DNA of 23,196 nucleotides from Methanomassiliicoccales archaeon PtaB.Bin134. Its GTDB lineage: Archaea; Thermoplasmatota; Thermoplasmata; Methanomassiliicoccales; UBA472. The notes beneath the pieces were generated by a model. That model was not told the DNA's origin and did no database searches. It was given only the letters and a program-made list of their open reading frames with translations. How positions within the stretch are numbered: the first letter of the stretch is position 1; each line of letters opens with the position of its first letter. Positions 6,257 through 14,760 of the stretch are shown here, one piece after another. The stretch lies in assembly GCA_002067045.1 (NCBI GenBank), contig MVPZ01000072.1, forward strand, positions 1 to 23,196, read 5' to 3'. The translations under genes and the position numbers were made by a program.

Positions 6257-6490
6257 TCAGATCATCAGCGAGCGGGCGTCCTCGAGGCGCTCGCCCAGGT
6301 AGGCGCAGGCGTCCTCCACTCCCCGATTGTAGAACGTCGGAGCGATCTCTTTCACGATCATGTCCAGCAGAAAGCCGCTGGCCAACTCTCCTATCTCCTC
6401 CTCCCTCTGCTGACGGAAGAAGTGCTGGATCGCTCTCTTCATATCCCCGATCTCTTCCTTGTCCAGCTTGATCCGGTCGTCCCTTGCCAT
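6257..6490 (-). CDS. DUF2164 family protein
   Basis: The 77-residue product matches the DUF2164 pattern: an N-terminal LDKEEIGDMKRAIQHFF helix, the core REEEIGELASGFLLDMIVKEI and the C-terminal YNRGVEDACAYLGERLED. The family consists of small helical proteins found in bacteria and archaea with no established function. AAGGTGG lies four bases before the ATG. It follows the flavodoxin-like gene on the same strand by about 51 bases, so the two may be co-transcribed. Confidence 0.8.
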   Translation of the reverse strand: MARDDRIKLDKEEIGDMKRAIQHFFRQQREEEIGELASGFLLDMIVKEIAPTFYNRGVEDACAYLGERLEDARSLMI

Positions 6491-6541
6491 ATTCCACCTT
6501 GTCCCGGGACGGCGATGATGGCTATATCGATTTTCCGCGGG

Positions 6542-7018
6542 TCACTTCAGGGACGGGAGCAGCGTCTTGACGTACTCCTTGGCCTCGTCCTGGCCCTTGG
6601 GGGTAAGGGGCCCCTTCATCCCGGCCACCCCGATATGCAGCACCTCTTCCCGGACGTTCAGTCCCTCGGCCTTGGCCAGGTCCCGCAGCTTGGCCGCGGC
6701 CCCCTTGGCGGACAGTTCCCTGCTCCGTACGGCCATATCCTCCGGTACGCCCATCATGGTGTCGAACATCACTATGGGCTGGTCCTTCCAGCCCATGGCC
6801 TTGAGGTTCTTGGCGAAATCCCTGGCCGGCGAGGTCATCTTGAACCACCTGGTCGGGGATCCCAGGAATAGGATGTCCCCCTCCAGGGCCGGCCGCCCGT
6901 TCTCCTTGATGTTCATGAGGGTGACCTCGTTCCCCTCGGCCCTCAACTGTTCCGCGAGGGCCTCGGCCACCTGCTTAGTGCAACCATACACGCTATCGTA
7001 ACAAACAATGCCTTTCAT
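6542..7018 (-). CDS. Flavodoxin-family protein
   Basis: The 158-residue protein begins MKGIVCYDSVYGCTKQVAEAL, the strand-loop-helix that binds the FMN phosphate in flavodoxins. The second loop GSPTRWFKMTSPARDF (about 54-69) and third loop FDTMMGVPED fit FMN isoalloxazine contacts. The length agrees with stand-alone flavodoxins, which carry one or two electrons in the cytoplasm; partners are unknown. GGGAGGG lies seven bases before the ATG, and CATTTAACA on the minus strand near 7058-7066 could be the TATA box. Confidence 0.85.
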   Translation of the reverse strand: MKGIVCYDSVYGCTKQVAEALAEQLRAEGNEVTLMNIKENGRPALEGDILFLGSPTRWFKMTSPARDFAKNLKAMGWKDQPIVMFDTMMGVPEDMAVRSRELSAKGAAAKLRDLAKAEGLNVREEVLHIGVAGMKGPLTPKGQDEAKEYVKTLLPSLK

Positions 7019-7136
7019 CGCAGGACCCTCCCTTAGGTCCGTGATGACTAGGTCTTAAGGGATGTTAAATGTAACTGTGCGCCGTCGTAGTCCGGACATT
7101 ACCAAAGAAAAGGACCTGTAAGGTTCCGTGGTCACA

Positions 7137-7511
7137 TCAGCACTTGACATGCATTATGGCCACGAAATCCTGTTCCTTGCCCTCATTGATGATCTGGATC
7201 GCATCCTGGGTGGTCTTGGCCACATAATCGAAGGACTTCATAAACTCCTTCGCTCCGAGGGTCAGGTCCATCATCCCCTTGTAACCGCACCCTATGATCA
7301 CCTTCTTGGGCTTCTCCTGTTTCAGGAAATCCAGCTCCGCCTCGGAGAGGGGAATGTGGAAACCGTACTTGTAGGGGATGGAGAGCTCCTCGAAGCGCTC
7401 GGTCACACTGCCGTCCCTGTGAATTATCACGTCCATCTCGTACCTCTCGCCGTTCACGCTGATCCAGTGATAGTATCCATCCAGTGTCATGCGGGGCTTG
7501 TCTGCTTCCAT
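7137..7511 (-). CDS. Mth938-like domain protein
   Basis: The 124-residue product fits the Mth938-like (AAMDC/DUF498) fold: strands GYYHWISVNGERYEMDVIIH with a following DGSV turn, the segment PKKVIIGCGYKGMMDL (about 68-83) and a C-terminal TTQDAIQIINEGKEQDFVAIMHV. The G-x-G-x-x-G in the middle is the family hallmark. The biochemical role is not established. GAGGATGA precedes the ATG and GGTTATAACG near 7553-7562 (minus strand) is a good TATA box. A 10-base direct repeat CTCTTCCGTT at 7520 and 7546 lies in its leader and promoter. Confidence 0.75.
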   Translation of the reverse strand: MEADKPRMTLDGYYHWISVNGERYEMDVIIHRDGSVTERFEELSIPYKYGFHIPLSEAELDFLKQEKPKKVIIGCGYKGMMDLTLGAKEFMKSFDYVAKTTQDAIQIINEGKEQDFVAIMHVKC

Positions 7512-7581
7512 GATTCATCCTCTTCCGTTGTTACACGAAGGCCATCTCTTCCGTTATAACCCTATCGCTCTTGGTCCAGAA

Positions 7582-7594
7582 AACAAAAAAATGT
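7582..7594 (-). terminator. Poly-T terminator of the opu-type operon
   Basis: About 30 bases after the binding-protein stop, the minus strand reads CATTTTTTTGTTTTC. Archaeal termination relies on such T runs. Confidence 0.6.
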
Positions 7595-7622
7595 TTGAGG
7601 AAAAGGGTTTGAAGGGGGCTGA

Positions 7623-9293
7623 TCAGAGGCCCAGCCACTGATCGACCTGGTCGCGGTTGGCGTCTATCCACTTCTGGGCCGCTTCCACCTCGTCCATTCC
7701 GCCGGCTATGTCGGCCATGATGGACTGGATGTCATCCTGGGTCCAGTTGAACCGCTCCAGAATGGCGTAGGCCTCAGGGTTGTCCTGCTGGAAACCCTCG
7801 CGGGCCAGGGAGTGCACGAACTCCTCCTCGCCGAAGACGCCCAGCGGGTCGGCCAGGTACTTCAGGTCCCACTCGGCGAAGGCCCAGTGGGGGGACCACA
7901 GGGTGACCACGATGAACTCGTCGTCCTCGTAGGCGGCAGTAAGCTCGGCGAGCATGCCCGCGCTGCTACTGGCCAGAAGGTCGAAACCCAGATCGTACTG
8001 GTCGATGGCGTCCTGGGTGTTGGTCATCATTCCCGCGCCGGGGTCGATGCCCACTATCCTGTCCTGGAACTCGCTAGAGTAGTTGGCCAGGTCGTAGATG
8101 CTGTTGACATCGGTCAGGTAGGTCGGAACGACCAGTCCAATGGCGCACCCTTCCAGGTTGATGCCCACATCATCTATGTTATCGCCATAGACGTCCCAGT
8201 AGTTGGCCTGGGTGGCAGGCAGCCAGGCGGACACGCTGATGTCCAGGTCACCGCTGGCCAGGGACTGGTACATTATGCCTGCGTCAGTGTTGATCATCTC
8301 GACATCGAATCCAGCCTCCTGGAGCACCAGGGTCATCACGTTGGTCGCGGCGATCTCGCCCTCCCAAAGGACGTACCCGAAGCGTATGGTGTCGTATTGG
8401 ACGTCACCCTGCTCCCCCAGCCAGGCGTCGACCTGGTCGCGGTTGGCGTCTATCCACTTCTGGGCGGCCTCTTCCTCGCCGGTTCCGCTGGCTATGTCGG
8501 CCATGATGGACTGTATGTCATCCTGGGTCCAGTTGAACCGTTCCAATATCCCATATGCCTCGGGGTTATCCTGCTGGAAACCCTCGCGGGCCAGGGAGTG
8601 CACGAACTCCTCCTCACCGAAGGTGCCCAGCGGATCGTTCAGGTACTTCAGGTCCCACTCGGCGAAGGCCCAGTGGGGGGACCACAGGGTGACCACGATA
8701 TGCTCCTCATCGGCATATGCGGCGGTCAGCTCGGCGAGCATGCCCGCGCTGCTGCTGGCCAGAAGCTCGTAGCTGTCCAGACCGTACTCGGTTATCGCAT
8801 CAGCGGTGTTGGTCATCATTCCCGCGCCGGGGTCGATGCCCACTATCCTGTCCTGGAACTCGCTAGAGTAGTTGGCCAGGTCGTAGATGCTGTTGACATC
8901 CTCCAGGTACTGGGGCACCACCAGTCCGATGGCGCATCCCTCGAGGTTGACTCCCACGTCATCTATGTTCTCGCCATAGACGTCCCAGTAGTTGGCCTGT
9001 GTGGCGGGCAGCCAGGCGGACACGCTTATGTCCAGGTCGCCGCTGGCCAGTGATTCGTACATGATACCGGCGTCAACGTTAACCATATCCACTTCGAAAC
9101 CGGCCTCCTCGAGCACCAGGGTCATCACGTTGGTCGCGGCGATCTCGCCCTCCCAAAGGACGTATCCGAACTGGATCGGTTCGCTCTCATCCTCTCCGTC
9201 GCCGCCCATCCAAAGGACCGCTACCGCGGCCACTACGATTATGGCGACTACGGCTATGGCGCCGATCATCAACTTCTTCTGTTTCTTATCCAT
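7623..9293 (-). CDS. Glycine betaine/proline-type binding protein, tandem-duplicated
   Basis: The 556-residue protein has a hydrophobic N-terminal segment (about 9-29, no lipobox cysteine), a short acidic linker, and two nearly identical OpuAC-type substrate-binding domains at about 40-300 and 303-556. FGYVLWEGEIAATN begins both, 263 residues apart. Each keeps the tryptophans expected for an aromatic cage binding quaternary amines: SAWLPATQANYW and LWSPHWAFAEW. The usual family length is about half. At DNA level 8016-8111 and 8805-8900 are identical over 96 bases, so the duplication is recent or kept uniform by conversion. It would sit outside the membrane and pass substrate to the permease encoded just upstream; AAGGTGAT precedes the ATG. 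Betaine, proline betaine or choline remain possible substrates. Confidence 0.93.
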   Translation of the reverse strand: MDKKQKKLMIGAIAVVAIIVVAAVAVLWMGGDGEDESEPIQFGYVLWEGEIAATNVMTLVLEEAGFEVDMVNVDAGIMYESLASGDLDISVSAWLPATQANYWDVYGENIDDVGVNLEGCAIGLVVPQYLEDVNSIYDLANYSSEFQDRIVGIDPGAGMMTNTADAITEYGLDSYELLASSSAGMLAELTAAYADEEHIVVTLWSPHWAFAEWDLKYLNDPLGTFGEEEFVHSLAREGFQQDNPEAYGILERFNWTQDDIQSIMADIASGTGEEEAAQKWIDANRDQVDAWLGEQGDVQYDTIRFGYVLWEGEIAATNVMTLVLQEAGFDVEMINTDAGIMYQSLASGDLDISVSAWLPATQANYWDVYGDNIDDVGINLEGCAIGLVVPTYLTDVNSIYDLANYSSEFQDRIVGIDPGAGMMTNTQDAIDQYDLGFDLLASSSAGMLAELTAAYEDDEFIVVTLWSPHWAFAEWDLKYLADPLGVFGEEEFVHSLAREGFQQDNPEAYAILERFNWTQDDIQSIMADIAGGMDEVEAAQKWIDANRDQVDQWLGL

Positions 9294-9352
9294 TCTTTAT
9301 CACCTTCTATCAGCAAGGGCCGACGACGGGTCGCCGGTCCTTTCGTTCTCAG

Positions 9353-10186
9353 TTATCCTAATTTCTTGCTTCCCAGGCTCTGGGTTATCCTGTCCAGTAT
9401 GATGGCCAGGAGCACAACGGCCAATCCAGCCTCGAAGCCCAGGGCCACGTCCACCCTCTGGATCGCTATCAGCACGTTCCTTCCGAGGCCCGCCGCACCG
9501 ATCATGGAGGCGATGACCACCATGGACAGCGAGAGCATAATGCACTGGTTGATCCCGGCCATGATGGTCGGCCGGGCCATGGGCATCTCCACCTTGGTCA
9601 GCTTCTGCAGCCAGGTGGTCCCGAAGGAGTCCGATACCTCCTTCAGCTCCTTGGGCACCTCCCTAATCCCCAGGTCGGTGAACCGCACCACCGGGGGCAG
9701 GGCGAATATCACCGTGGCGATAATGCCCGGAACGTTACCCAGGCGGAACAGTATGACCACCGGGATCAGGTAGACGAAGGAGGGCATGGTCTGCATGAAG
9801 TCCAGGATGACCTTCATGCCTTTGTTGATCCAATCGTTCTTGGCGCTCAGTATCCCGAGCGGGATGCCGGTGACCAGTGAAATGACGGCCGCTACGACCA
9901 CCAGGGTCAGGGTCATCATGGACAGCTCCCACAGGCCCATGTTCCAGATCATCAGTAGGGCCACTCCGATCAATCCCGATAGCACGATCTTCCTGGTGAC
10001 CAGGAGGGAGAAGATGCATATGGCCAGGATCATGGCCAGGTCCGGAAGGCTGGTCAGGAGGTCCTGGGTGGCGTTCATCAGGCCGTTCAGGAGGCTGTAG
10101 ATGAAGTCCAGGAGGGGTTCCAGGTTGTCCTTGACCACATCGACGAAGCTCTCGGCATACTCCCCCCAGGGGATCTTATCGACCAT
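9353..10186 (-). CDS. Glycine betaine/proline ABC transporter permease
   Basis: The 277-residue protein is a BPD-type permease of the ProW/OpuAB family, with about six or seven hydrophobic helices between 50 and 270. The cytoplasmic EAA loop is visible as DSFGTTWLQKLTKVEMPMARP (about 187-207), where the ATPase docks. Its ATG shares one base with the TGA of the ATPase gene (TGATG), so translation is coupled. The binding-protein gene follows after about 60 bases. Together the three genes encode a full importer for compatible solutes. Confidence 0.93.
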   Translation of the reverse strand: MVDKIPWGEYAESFVDVVKDNLEPLLDFIYSLLNGLMNATQDLLTSLPDLAMILAICIFSLLVTRKIVLSGLIGVALLMIWNMGLWELSMMTLTLVVVAAVISLVTGIPLGILSAKNDWINKGMKVILDFMQTMPSFVYLIPVVILFRLGNVPGIIATVIFALPPVVRFTDLGIREVPKELKEVSDSFGTTWLQKLTKVEMPMARPTIMAGINQCIMLSLSMVVIASMIGAAGLGRNVLIAIQRVDVALGFEAGLAVVLLAIILDRITQSLGSKKLG

Positions 10187-11619
10187 CAGTTACCACCTCC
10201 GTGATGGTGCAGGTATGGAAGCACGTTCCCGGGGACGATCATGCCCTTCAGCTTCCCCTCCTCATTGATCACCGGGATCGGATAATCGGTCACGATGAGC
10301 ACGGACACCAGTTCGTCCAGGGAGGTCTCCGGATTAACGGTGCGTATCTCCGTCTGGGCCGCCTCCATTATCTTGGTCTTTCCATCCTTGACCGCCTTCA
10401 GGGCGTCATCCGCGTAGAGCAGGCCCATGAAGCGGCGGTCCCGGTCTATCACCGGAACGTTGGGCAGGTTGGAGTCCCTCATGATGACCAGGGCGGTCCT
10501 CAGTCCCTGCCCGATGGTCACGGTCTGCTCCGGCTTCATCATGATGTTCTGACAGGTCAGCACCTTGTCCCGGTCCACGCCGTCCACGAAGCGGGAGACG
10601 AAGTCGTCAGCGGGGTCGGTCAGGATCTCCTCGGCCGTGCCGATCTGCACTATCCGCCCATCGTTCATCAGGGCGATGCGGTCCCCCAGCCTCAGGGCCT
10701 CCTCCAGGTCGTGGGTGACGAAGATTATGGTCTTGCGCATCCTCTGCTGGAGCTCCAACAGCTCGTCCTGCATGTCCTTCCTGATCAGGGGGTCCAGGGC
10801 GCTGAAGGCCTCGTCCATGAGCAGTATGTCCGCGTCGGTGGCCAAAGCCCTGGCCAGCCCCACCCGCTGCTTCATGCCGCCGCTCAGCTGGGAGGGGAAC
10901 ATGCCCTCATAGCCCTTCAAGCCCACGTTCTCGATGGCCTTCATGGCCGCGGCGACCCGCTTCTCATGGTCCACCCCCTGCACCTCGAGGCCGAACGCCA
11001 CGTTGTCGAGAACCGAACGGTGAGGCAGCAGGGCGAAGTTCTGGAACACCATGCCGATGCGGTGCTTGCGGAACTCCCTGAGCTGGTTGCGGTCCATCTT
11101 CAGGACGTCCTTGCCGTCGATGATGACCTCCCCGGCGGTCGGTTCCACCAGGCGGTTCAGGCAGCGCTCCAGGGTCGACTTTCCGCTTCCGGAGAGCCCC
11201 ATGAGCACGAACAGCTCCCCCTGCTTGACGCTGAAGTTGATGTCGTACAGGCCGACGGTGGCCCCGGTGGCCTTCAGGATCTCATCCTTGGTCGAACCGG
11301 ACGCCATCGATCTCAGCACCCTTTCCGGGCTGTGGGAGTTGAACACCTTGGACAAACCCTTCACCACGATCTTCTCTTCCCCTTCCTCGGCCGTCCCGGC
11401 CCGAGGGATGTCCTCAGGGTCCTTGCGGTTGAGGCTTATGAAGAACTCCTGCAGGGAGTTCCTCACCGGGAAGGTGAGGGCGTGCAACCCCTGGTCAAGT
11501 TTGTCCTCGACCCGGCCCACTTCTCTTTTCACGACACCGATCCGCCCCTTCAAGGAGCGCTTCGGCAGGTCCGCCTCCTTTTCCTTAAACACAGATGATA
11601 CGCTCAAATCAAACACCAA
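10186..11619 (-). CDS. Glycine betaine/proline ABC transporter ATPase with CBS domains
   Basis: The 477-residue product has Walker A GLSGSGKST at 141-149, signature LSGGMKQRVGLARAL, Walker B ILLMDEAFSALD, the switch histidine in FVTHD, and a C-terminal pair of CBS domains (from about 350), which in OpuA-type ATPases sense ionic strength or nucleotides. In known ProV/OpuAA proteins Walker A lies near residue 60; here about 85 extra residues precede it, containing a basic, probably helical segment (KGRIGVVKREVGRVEDKLDQ). The start is uncertain: TTG 11619 opens the frame, GTG 11616 and later GTG or TTG codons are alternatives, and the TATA-like stretches at 11619-11627 and 11633-11646 predict transcript starts inside or just before the frame. 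Confidence 0.9.
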   Translation of the reverse strand: MVFDLSVSSVFKEKEADLPKRSLKGRIGVVKREVGRVEDKLDQGLHALTFPVRNSLQEFFISLNRKDPEDIPRAGTAEEGEEKIVVKGLSKVFNSHSPERVLRSMASGSTKDEILKATGATVGLYDINFSVKQGELFVLMGLSGSGKSTLERCLNRLVEPTAGEVIIDGKDVLKMDRNQLREFRKHRIGMVFQNFALLPHRSVLDNVAFGLEVQGVDHEKRVAAAMKAIENVGLKGYEGMFPSQLSGGMKQRVGLARALATDADILLMDEAFSALDPLIRKDMQDELLELQQRMRKTIIFVTHDLEEALRLGDRIALMNDGRIVQIGTAEEILTDPADDFVSRFVDGVDRDKVLTCQNIMMKPEQTVTIGQGLRTALVIMRDSNLPNVPVIDRDRRFMGLLYADDALKAVKDGKTKIMEAAQTEIRTVNPETSLDELVSVLIVTDYPIPVINEEGKLKGMIVPGNVLPYLHHHGGGN

Positions 11620-11646
11620 TTATATACTACGGATAAAAATATATCC
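11619..11646 (-). promoter_or_regulatory. TATA-like elements of the opu-type operon
   Basis: On the minus strand GATATATTTTTAT (11633-11645) and GTATATAAT (11619-11627) are two candidate TATA boxes. The first predicts a start near 11614, the second near 11598. They decide how much of the unusual N-terminal extension is really translated. Confidence 0.45.
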
Positions 11647-11704
11647 GAAATTTAGTAATCGCAATTGTCTTAAAAAAGCCCATCATAAATATAATTTTCC
11701 CATG

Positions 11705-11723
11705 TGATTAGCATGATAATCAT
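11705..11723. promoter_or_regulatory. Inverted repeat upstream of the opu-type operon
   Basis: TGATTA at 11705-11710 and TAATCA at 11717-11722 form an inverted repeat, and ATGATAATCAT at 11713-11723 is an 11-base palindrome that equals the centre of the bacterial Fur-box consensus. It lies in a very AT-rich intergenic stretch between catalase and the transporter operon. A metal-regulator site is possible but chance in AT-rich DNA is also likely. Confidence 0.3.
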
Positions 11724-11828
11724 ATATTAAAATGCAGTAAATAAAAGTATTATATGGCATAAATGAACGTGTTGGCAAGGACCCGAATTACTTCTGCAAA
11801 AAACAAATACAGAAAATATAGTAAATAT

Positions 11829-11850
11829 AATAAAATATGAAATAAAAAAG
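11829..11850 (-). terminator. Poly-T terminator of catalase
   Basis: Starting about 13 bases after the catalase stop, the minus strand reads CCTTTTTTATTTCATATTTTA, a T-rich run typical of archaeal transcription ends. Confidence 0.55.
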
Positions 11851-11862
11851 GTTTGAAATCGC

Positions 11863-13380
11863 TCAGGAGGTGGCCTTCACCCGCTGCTCCTGGGTCATGG
11901 CCGCGAGTTCCTTCACCCTCTTCAGCTCCAGCTTGAGCCCCTTGGCCACGCGCTTTCCGTAGTCCTGGTCCGCCAGGAAGAACAGGGCGGCCTGCCGGTA
12001 CTGTATGCGCTCCTCCGCGCCGCCGAGATGCCCTACGATGTTGCTGATCAGATGCTTGCGGTCCTCGTCGCTCATGACCTTCGAGTACAGGGTTCCGGCC
12101 TGCACGAAGTCAGAATTGGGGTGGTCATGGCGCTGCCGTGCGGCCTTCCCCTTGAGCTCGAACGGAGGTTCCGCGGCCCACAGGTCCGGAGTTGGTCCAT
12201 TGAAGGTGTTGGGGTAGTAGTTCGGACCGCCGCCGCCGTTCTCCCCGGTGTTCATGGGGCCGTCCCTCTGGTAGTTGTTGACGGCGGTACCCTTCGCCTG
12301 GTTCACCGGGATGAGGTGGTAGTTCGCCCCCAGGCGGTGGCGGTGGGTGTCGTGATAGGAGAACAGTCGGCCCTGGAGCAGCTTGTCCGGGGAAGCGGCT
12401 ATGCCCGGCACGAAGTTGGCTGGCGAGAAGGCCGACTGCTCCACCTCCGCGAAGTAGTTGTCCGGGTTGCGGTTCAGGACCATCCTTCCGAGGGTCATCG
12501 GCGGAATGTCCCCGTGCGGCCACACCTTGGTTATGTCGAACGGGTCAAAGCGGTACTTCTCCGCCTGCTCCGGGGTCATGATCTGGACCTCCACCTTCCA
12601 GGATGGGAAATCGCCCTTCTCGATGGCATCGCTGAGGTCCCTGGTGGCGTGATCGGGGTCCTTCCCCTTCATCTCCTCCGCCTCCGCGGCAGTTAGGTTC
12701 TTGATGCCCTGCTCGGTCTTGAAGTGCAGCTTGATCCAGTAGTGCTGCCCCTTCTCATTGTACCACTTGTAGGTATGGCTGGTATAGCCGTTCATGTTCC
12801 GGTAGGTGGCCGGGGTGCCCCGGTTGGAGAACAGTATGGTGACCTGATGCATGGACTCCGGGGTCAGCGACAGGAAGTCCCAGAACATGTTGGGGTCCTT
12901 GAGGTTGGTGGCCGGGTTGCGCTTCTGGGTATGTATGAAGTCAGGGAACTTGATGGCGTCCCTGATGAAGAACACCGGGGTGTTGTTCCCGACCATGTCA
13001 TAGTTGCCGTCCTCGGTGTAGAACTTCACCGCGAACCCCCTGGGGTCCCTTTCCGAGTCCGCAGAACCCTTCTCCCCTCCCACGGTGGAGAAGCGTACGA
13101 ACACGTCGGTCCTCTTGCCCAGCTTGTTAAGGAACTTGGCCTTGGTGTACTTGGTCACGTCCGCGGTGACCTCGAAGTACCCGTAGGCTCCGGCCCCTTT
13201 GGCGTGGACCACCCTCTCAGGTATCCTCTCGCGATCGAAGTGGGCCAACTTTTCGATGAGGTGCACATCCTGAATTAGCGTGGGACCGTTCCGTCCCGCG
13301 GTCACGGAGTTCTGGTCGTCATCAACAGGCTTTCCGAAGTTCTCGGTCAGCGTCCGCTTCTTGGGAGCCTTCTTAACCAT
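11863..13380 (-). CDS. kat: Haem catalase (monofunctional, small-subunit)
   Basis: The 505-residue enzyme breaks hydrogen peroxide into water and oxygen. The catalytic His59 lies in [17 protein letters not shown], the distal Asn in [14 protein letters not shown], and the proximal haem-ligand tyrosine in [30 protein letters not shown] and [10 protein letters not shown] are further family signatures. Length and sequence fit clade-3 small-subunit catalases. ATG 13380 was chosen because the protein-like sequence [16 protein letters not shown] starts there; the frame stays open further upstream, but that part has no family features. AATATC stretches 5-30 bases upstream of the ATG suggest a near-leaderless mRNA. 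Catalase is patchily distributed in anaerobic archaea and often acquired by transfer. Confidence 0.96.
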   Translation of the reverse strand: MVKKAPKKRTLTENFGKPVDDDQNSVTAGRNGPTLIQDVHLIEKLAHFDRERIPERVVHAKGAGAYGYFEVTADVTKYTKAKFLNKLGKRTDVFVRFSTVGGEKGSADSERDPRGFAVKFYTEDGNYDMVGNNTPVFFIRDAIKFPDFIHTQKRNPATNLKDPNMFWDFLSLTPESMHQVTILFSNRGTPATYRNMNGYTSHTYKWYNEKGQHYWIKLHFKTEQGIKNLTAAEAEEMKGKDPDHATRDLSDAIEKGDFPSWKVEVQIMTPEQAEKYRFDPFDITKVWPHGDIPPMTLGRMVLNRNPDNYFAEVEQSAFSPANFVPGIAASPDKLLQGRLFSYHDTHRHRLGANYHLIPVNQAKGTAVNNYQRDGPMNTGENGGGGPNYYPNTFNGPTPDLWAAEPPFELKGKAARQRHDHPNSDFVQAGTLYSKVMSDEDRKHLISNIVGHLGGAEERIQYRQAALFFLADQDYGKRVAKGLKLELKRVKELAAMTQEQRVKATS

Positions 13381-13504
13381 GTTGATAATATCGATGCGCA
13401 CAGGTAGATATTGATTGCTGAGCGCGGGGACAGGGAGGGACGCCTCGCCATCATCTATGGCCCGGCGGCGGCCTTCCTCTACCCAAAACGCCGATGCAGG
13501 GTGC

Positions 13505-13516
13505 TTAATATAAATA
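13505..13516 (+). promoter_or_regulatory. TATA box for the small zinc protein gene
   Basis: TTAATATAAATA is a strong TATA-like element that predicts transcription start near 13537, leaving a leader of about 50 bases before ATG 13588. Confidence 0.5.
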
Positions 13517-13587
13517 GTAGTAACTACTTTGCTAATTCCGTGGCAAGGGTCAGCTGATCTTTGTTTACACAAATAGGTAGATTAGTA

Positions 13588-13770
13588 ATGTACGGAAGAC
13601 AGAGGTCGGGCGGATACAACCGCCCTAGAAACGACGGGCCCCGCGAGATGCACGATGTAGTTTGTTCCGACTGCGGAGCAAAAACCCAGGTTCCTTTCAA
13701 ACCGACTGAGGGCAGGCCTGTTTACTGCAGGGACTGCTTCCAGAAGCACAAGCCGAAGGACAGGTTCTAA
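13588..13770 (+). CDS. CxxC-x17-CxxC zinc-binding protein
   Basis: The 60-residue protein has an N-terminal R/G/N-rich tail (MYGRQRSGGYNRPRNDG) and two cysteine pairs, C26-C29 in CSDC and C47-C50 in CRDC, separated by exactly 17 residues. This spacing defines a known small zinc-binding domain common in methanogens and some bacteria. The RGG-like tail hints at RNA binding, but no function is established. ATG 13588 is chosen because the composition becomes protein-like there; the frame also has a TTG at 13561. A T-rich run at 13797-13808 follows. Confidence 0.8.
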   Translation: MYGRQRSGGYNRPRNDGPREMHDVVCSDCGAKTQVPFKPTEGRPVYCRDCFQKHKPKDRF

Positions 13771-13796
13771 ACCTGAATTAAACCAACAAACCACTT

Positions 13797-13808
13797 CCTT
13801 TTTCCTTA
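13797..13808 (+). terminator. T-rich terminator
   Basis: CTTTTTCCTT lies about 28 bases after the zinc protein stop, between convergent genes. Confidence 0.4.
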
Positions 13809-13817
13809 ACCGGTTTT

Positions 13818-14639
13818 TCACATCAACTTGCTGACGTAGTGCTGGGTCATCTGTTCCTGGTCCATGCCGACCTTCCTTTCGGCCATTTCCATCAGCGGTT
13901 CCCGCAGCGAACGCAGGGCGGCCAGTCTCCTTTCGAGCTCCTTTTCGTCGAAGGCCTTGTTGATCATGGCCTCGGAGATGGCTGCATCGATACCATCGGG
14001 CAGCTCCGCCAACTCCAGTAAATATTCCAGCTTCCACTTGGCCGGAGGGACGAACTGCCGGTTCAGGGCGAACAGCAGGTCCGTCACCAGCTCGATCCCG
14101 AAGTCCAGACAATGATGCGCTGCCCGCATATCCCCCCGCTCCCTCCAGACCTCGGGAAGGGATGGGTATCCCTCTCCAGGGAAGATGTACCACTGGAGGA
14201 GCATGACCTGCAGGACCGTCCGGTCCTTCCAATCCGTTTCGGACATGTGAACTATGTCCCGGATAAGCGCGCCCGCGCGACCCTCGCGATCATAGGCAAG
14301 GCGGCAGTGCGACAGGTCCCAGCGGAATATCTCGTTCCGCTCGTGCGCGGTGAAATGTTCGAGCGTGTGGACCTCCAGGTCGATATCCAGGCGGCCCTCG
14401 GAGGCATCCTTCACGAACGAGGCGATCCCATCCCGGGCCTGTCGGCTCTCCTCGTATAGCAGGGCGATGATGTCCAGATCGGAAAAGCAATCCATCCTTC
14501 CCCTGGCCAGACCTCCGATGTAGATGACCGCCGCGACCTCCGGCGTTCCCTTGAGGCGCGCGGTCAGAGCGTCGGCCGTCTCCGTTGCCCGCCTGGTCCA
14601 CTCGACGTCCCCCTGCCACATGGAACCCAGGAGGTCCAT
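13818..14639 (-). CDS. Nucleotidyltransferase-like protein
   Basis: The 273-residue protein has the polymerase-beta-type nucleotidyltransferase signature GGLARGRMDCFSDLD at 42-56, with metal-binding D54 and D56, and a third acidic position in DIDLEVHTLEHF (about 83-94). A C-terminal helical half (about 150-260) follows, as in aminoglycoside-type nucleotidyltransferases and DUF4037-like proteins. The substrate is unknown; small-molecule or protein nucleotidylation are possible. A TATA-like CTATAATATG on the minus strand near 14685-14694 gives a start about 25 bases before the ATG. It is divergent from the Kelch-type gene. Confidence 0.75.
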   Translation of the reverse strand: MDLLGSMWQGDVEWTRRATETADALTARLKGTPEVAAVIYIGGLARGRMDCFSDLDIIALLYEESRQARDGIASFVKDASEGRLDIDLEVHTLEHFTAHERNEIFRWDLSHCRLAYDREGRAGALIRDIVHMSETDWKDRTVLQVMLLQWYIFPGEGYPSLPEVWRERGDMRAAHHCLDFGIELVTDLLFALNRQFVPPAKWKLEYLLELAELPDGIDAAISEAMINKAFDEKELERRLAALRSLREPLMEMAERKVGMDQEQMTQHYVSKLM

Positions 14640-14701
14640 AACGATTAATATCGCTTTTCATCGGCATATCTAGCCTTGGGAAATCATATTATAGCCCAGT
14701 C

Positions 14702-14711
14702 AAAAATATTA
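14702..14711 (+). promoter_or_regulatory. TATA box for the Kelch-type gene
   Basis: AAAAATATTA predicts a start near 14733. GGAGGTGA at 14743-14750 is an unusually complete ribosome binding site; it is four bases before TTG 14755 and ten before ATG 14761, so either may be the start. Confidence 0.5.
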
Positions 14712-14760
14712 ATCATAACAGGTGGGGAGAATGCCTGTTAACGGAGGTGAGCTTTTGATC

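Noticed and set aside
7812..9053. Long plus-strand open frame opposite the binding protein
   Set aside because: Antisense shadow of the duplicated gene, kept open by GC-rich codon usage; it repeats with the same 789-base period.
10201..11598. 465-codon plus-strand open frame opposite the ATPase
   Set aside because: Antisense shadow; no domain and H/Q/L-biased composition, whereas the minus strand has all ABC motifs.
13381..13572. N-terminal extension of catalase from the longest open frame
   Set aside because: The added 64 residues do not resemble catalase and cover the promoter; family-like sequence starts at ATG 13380.
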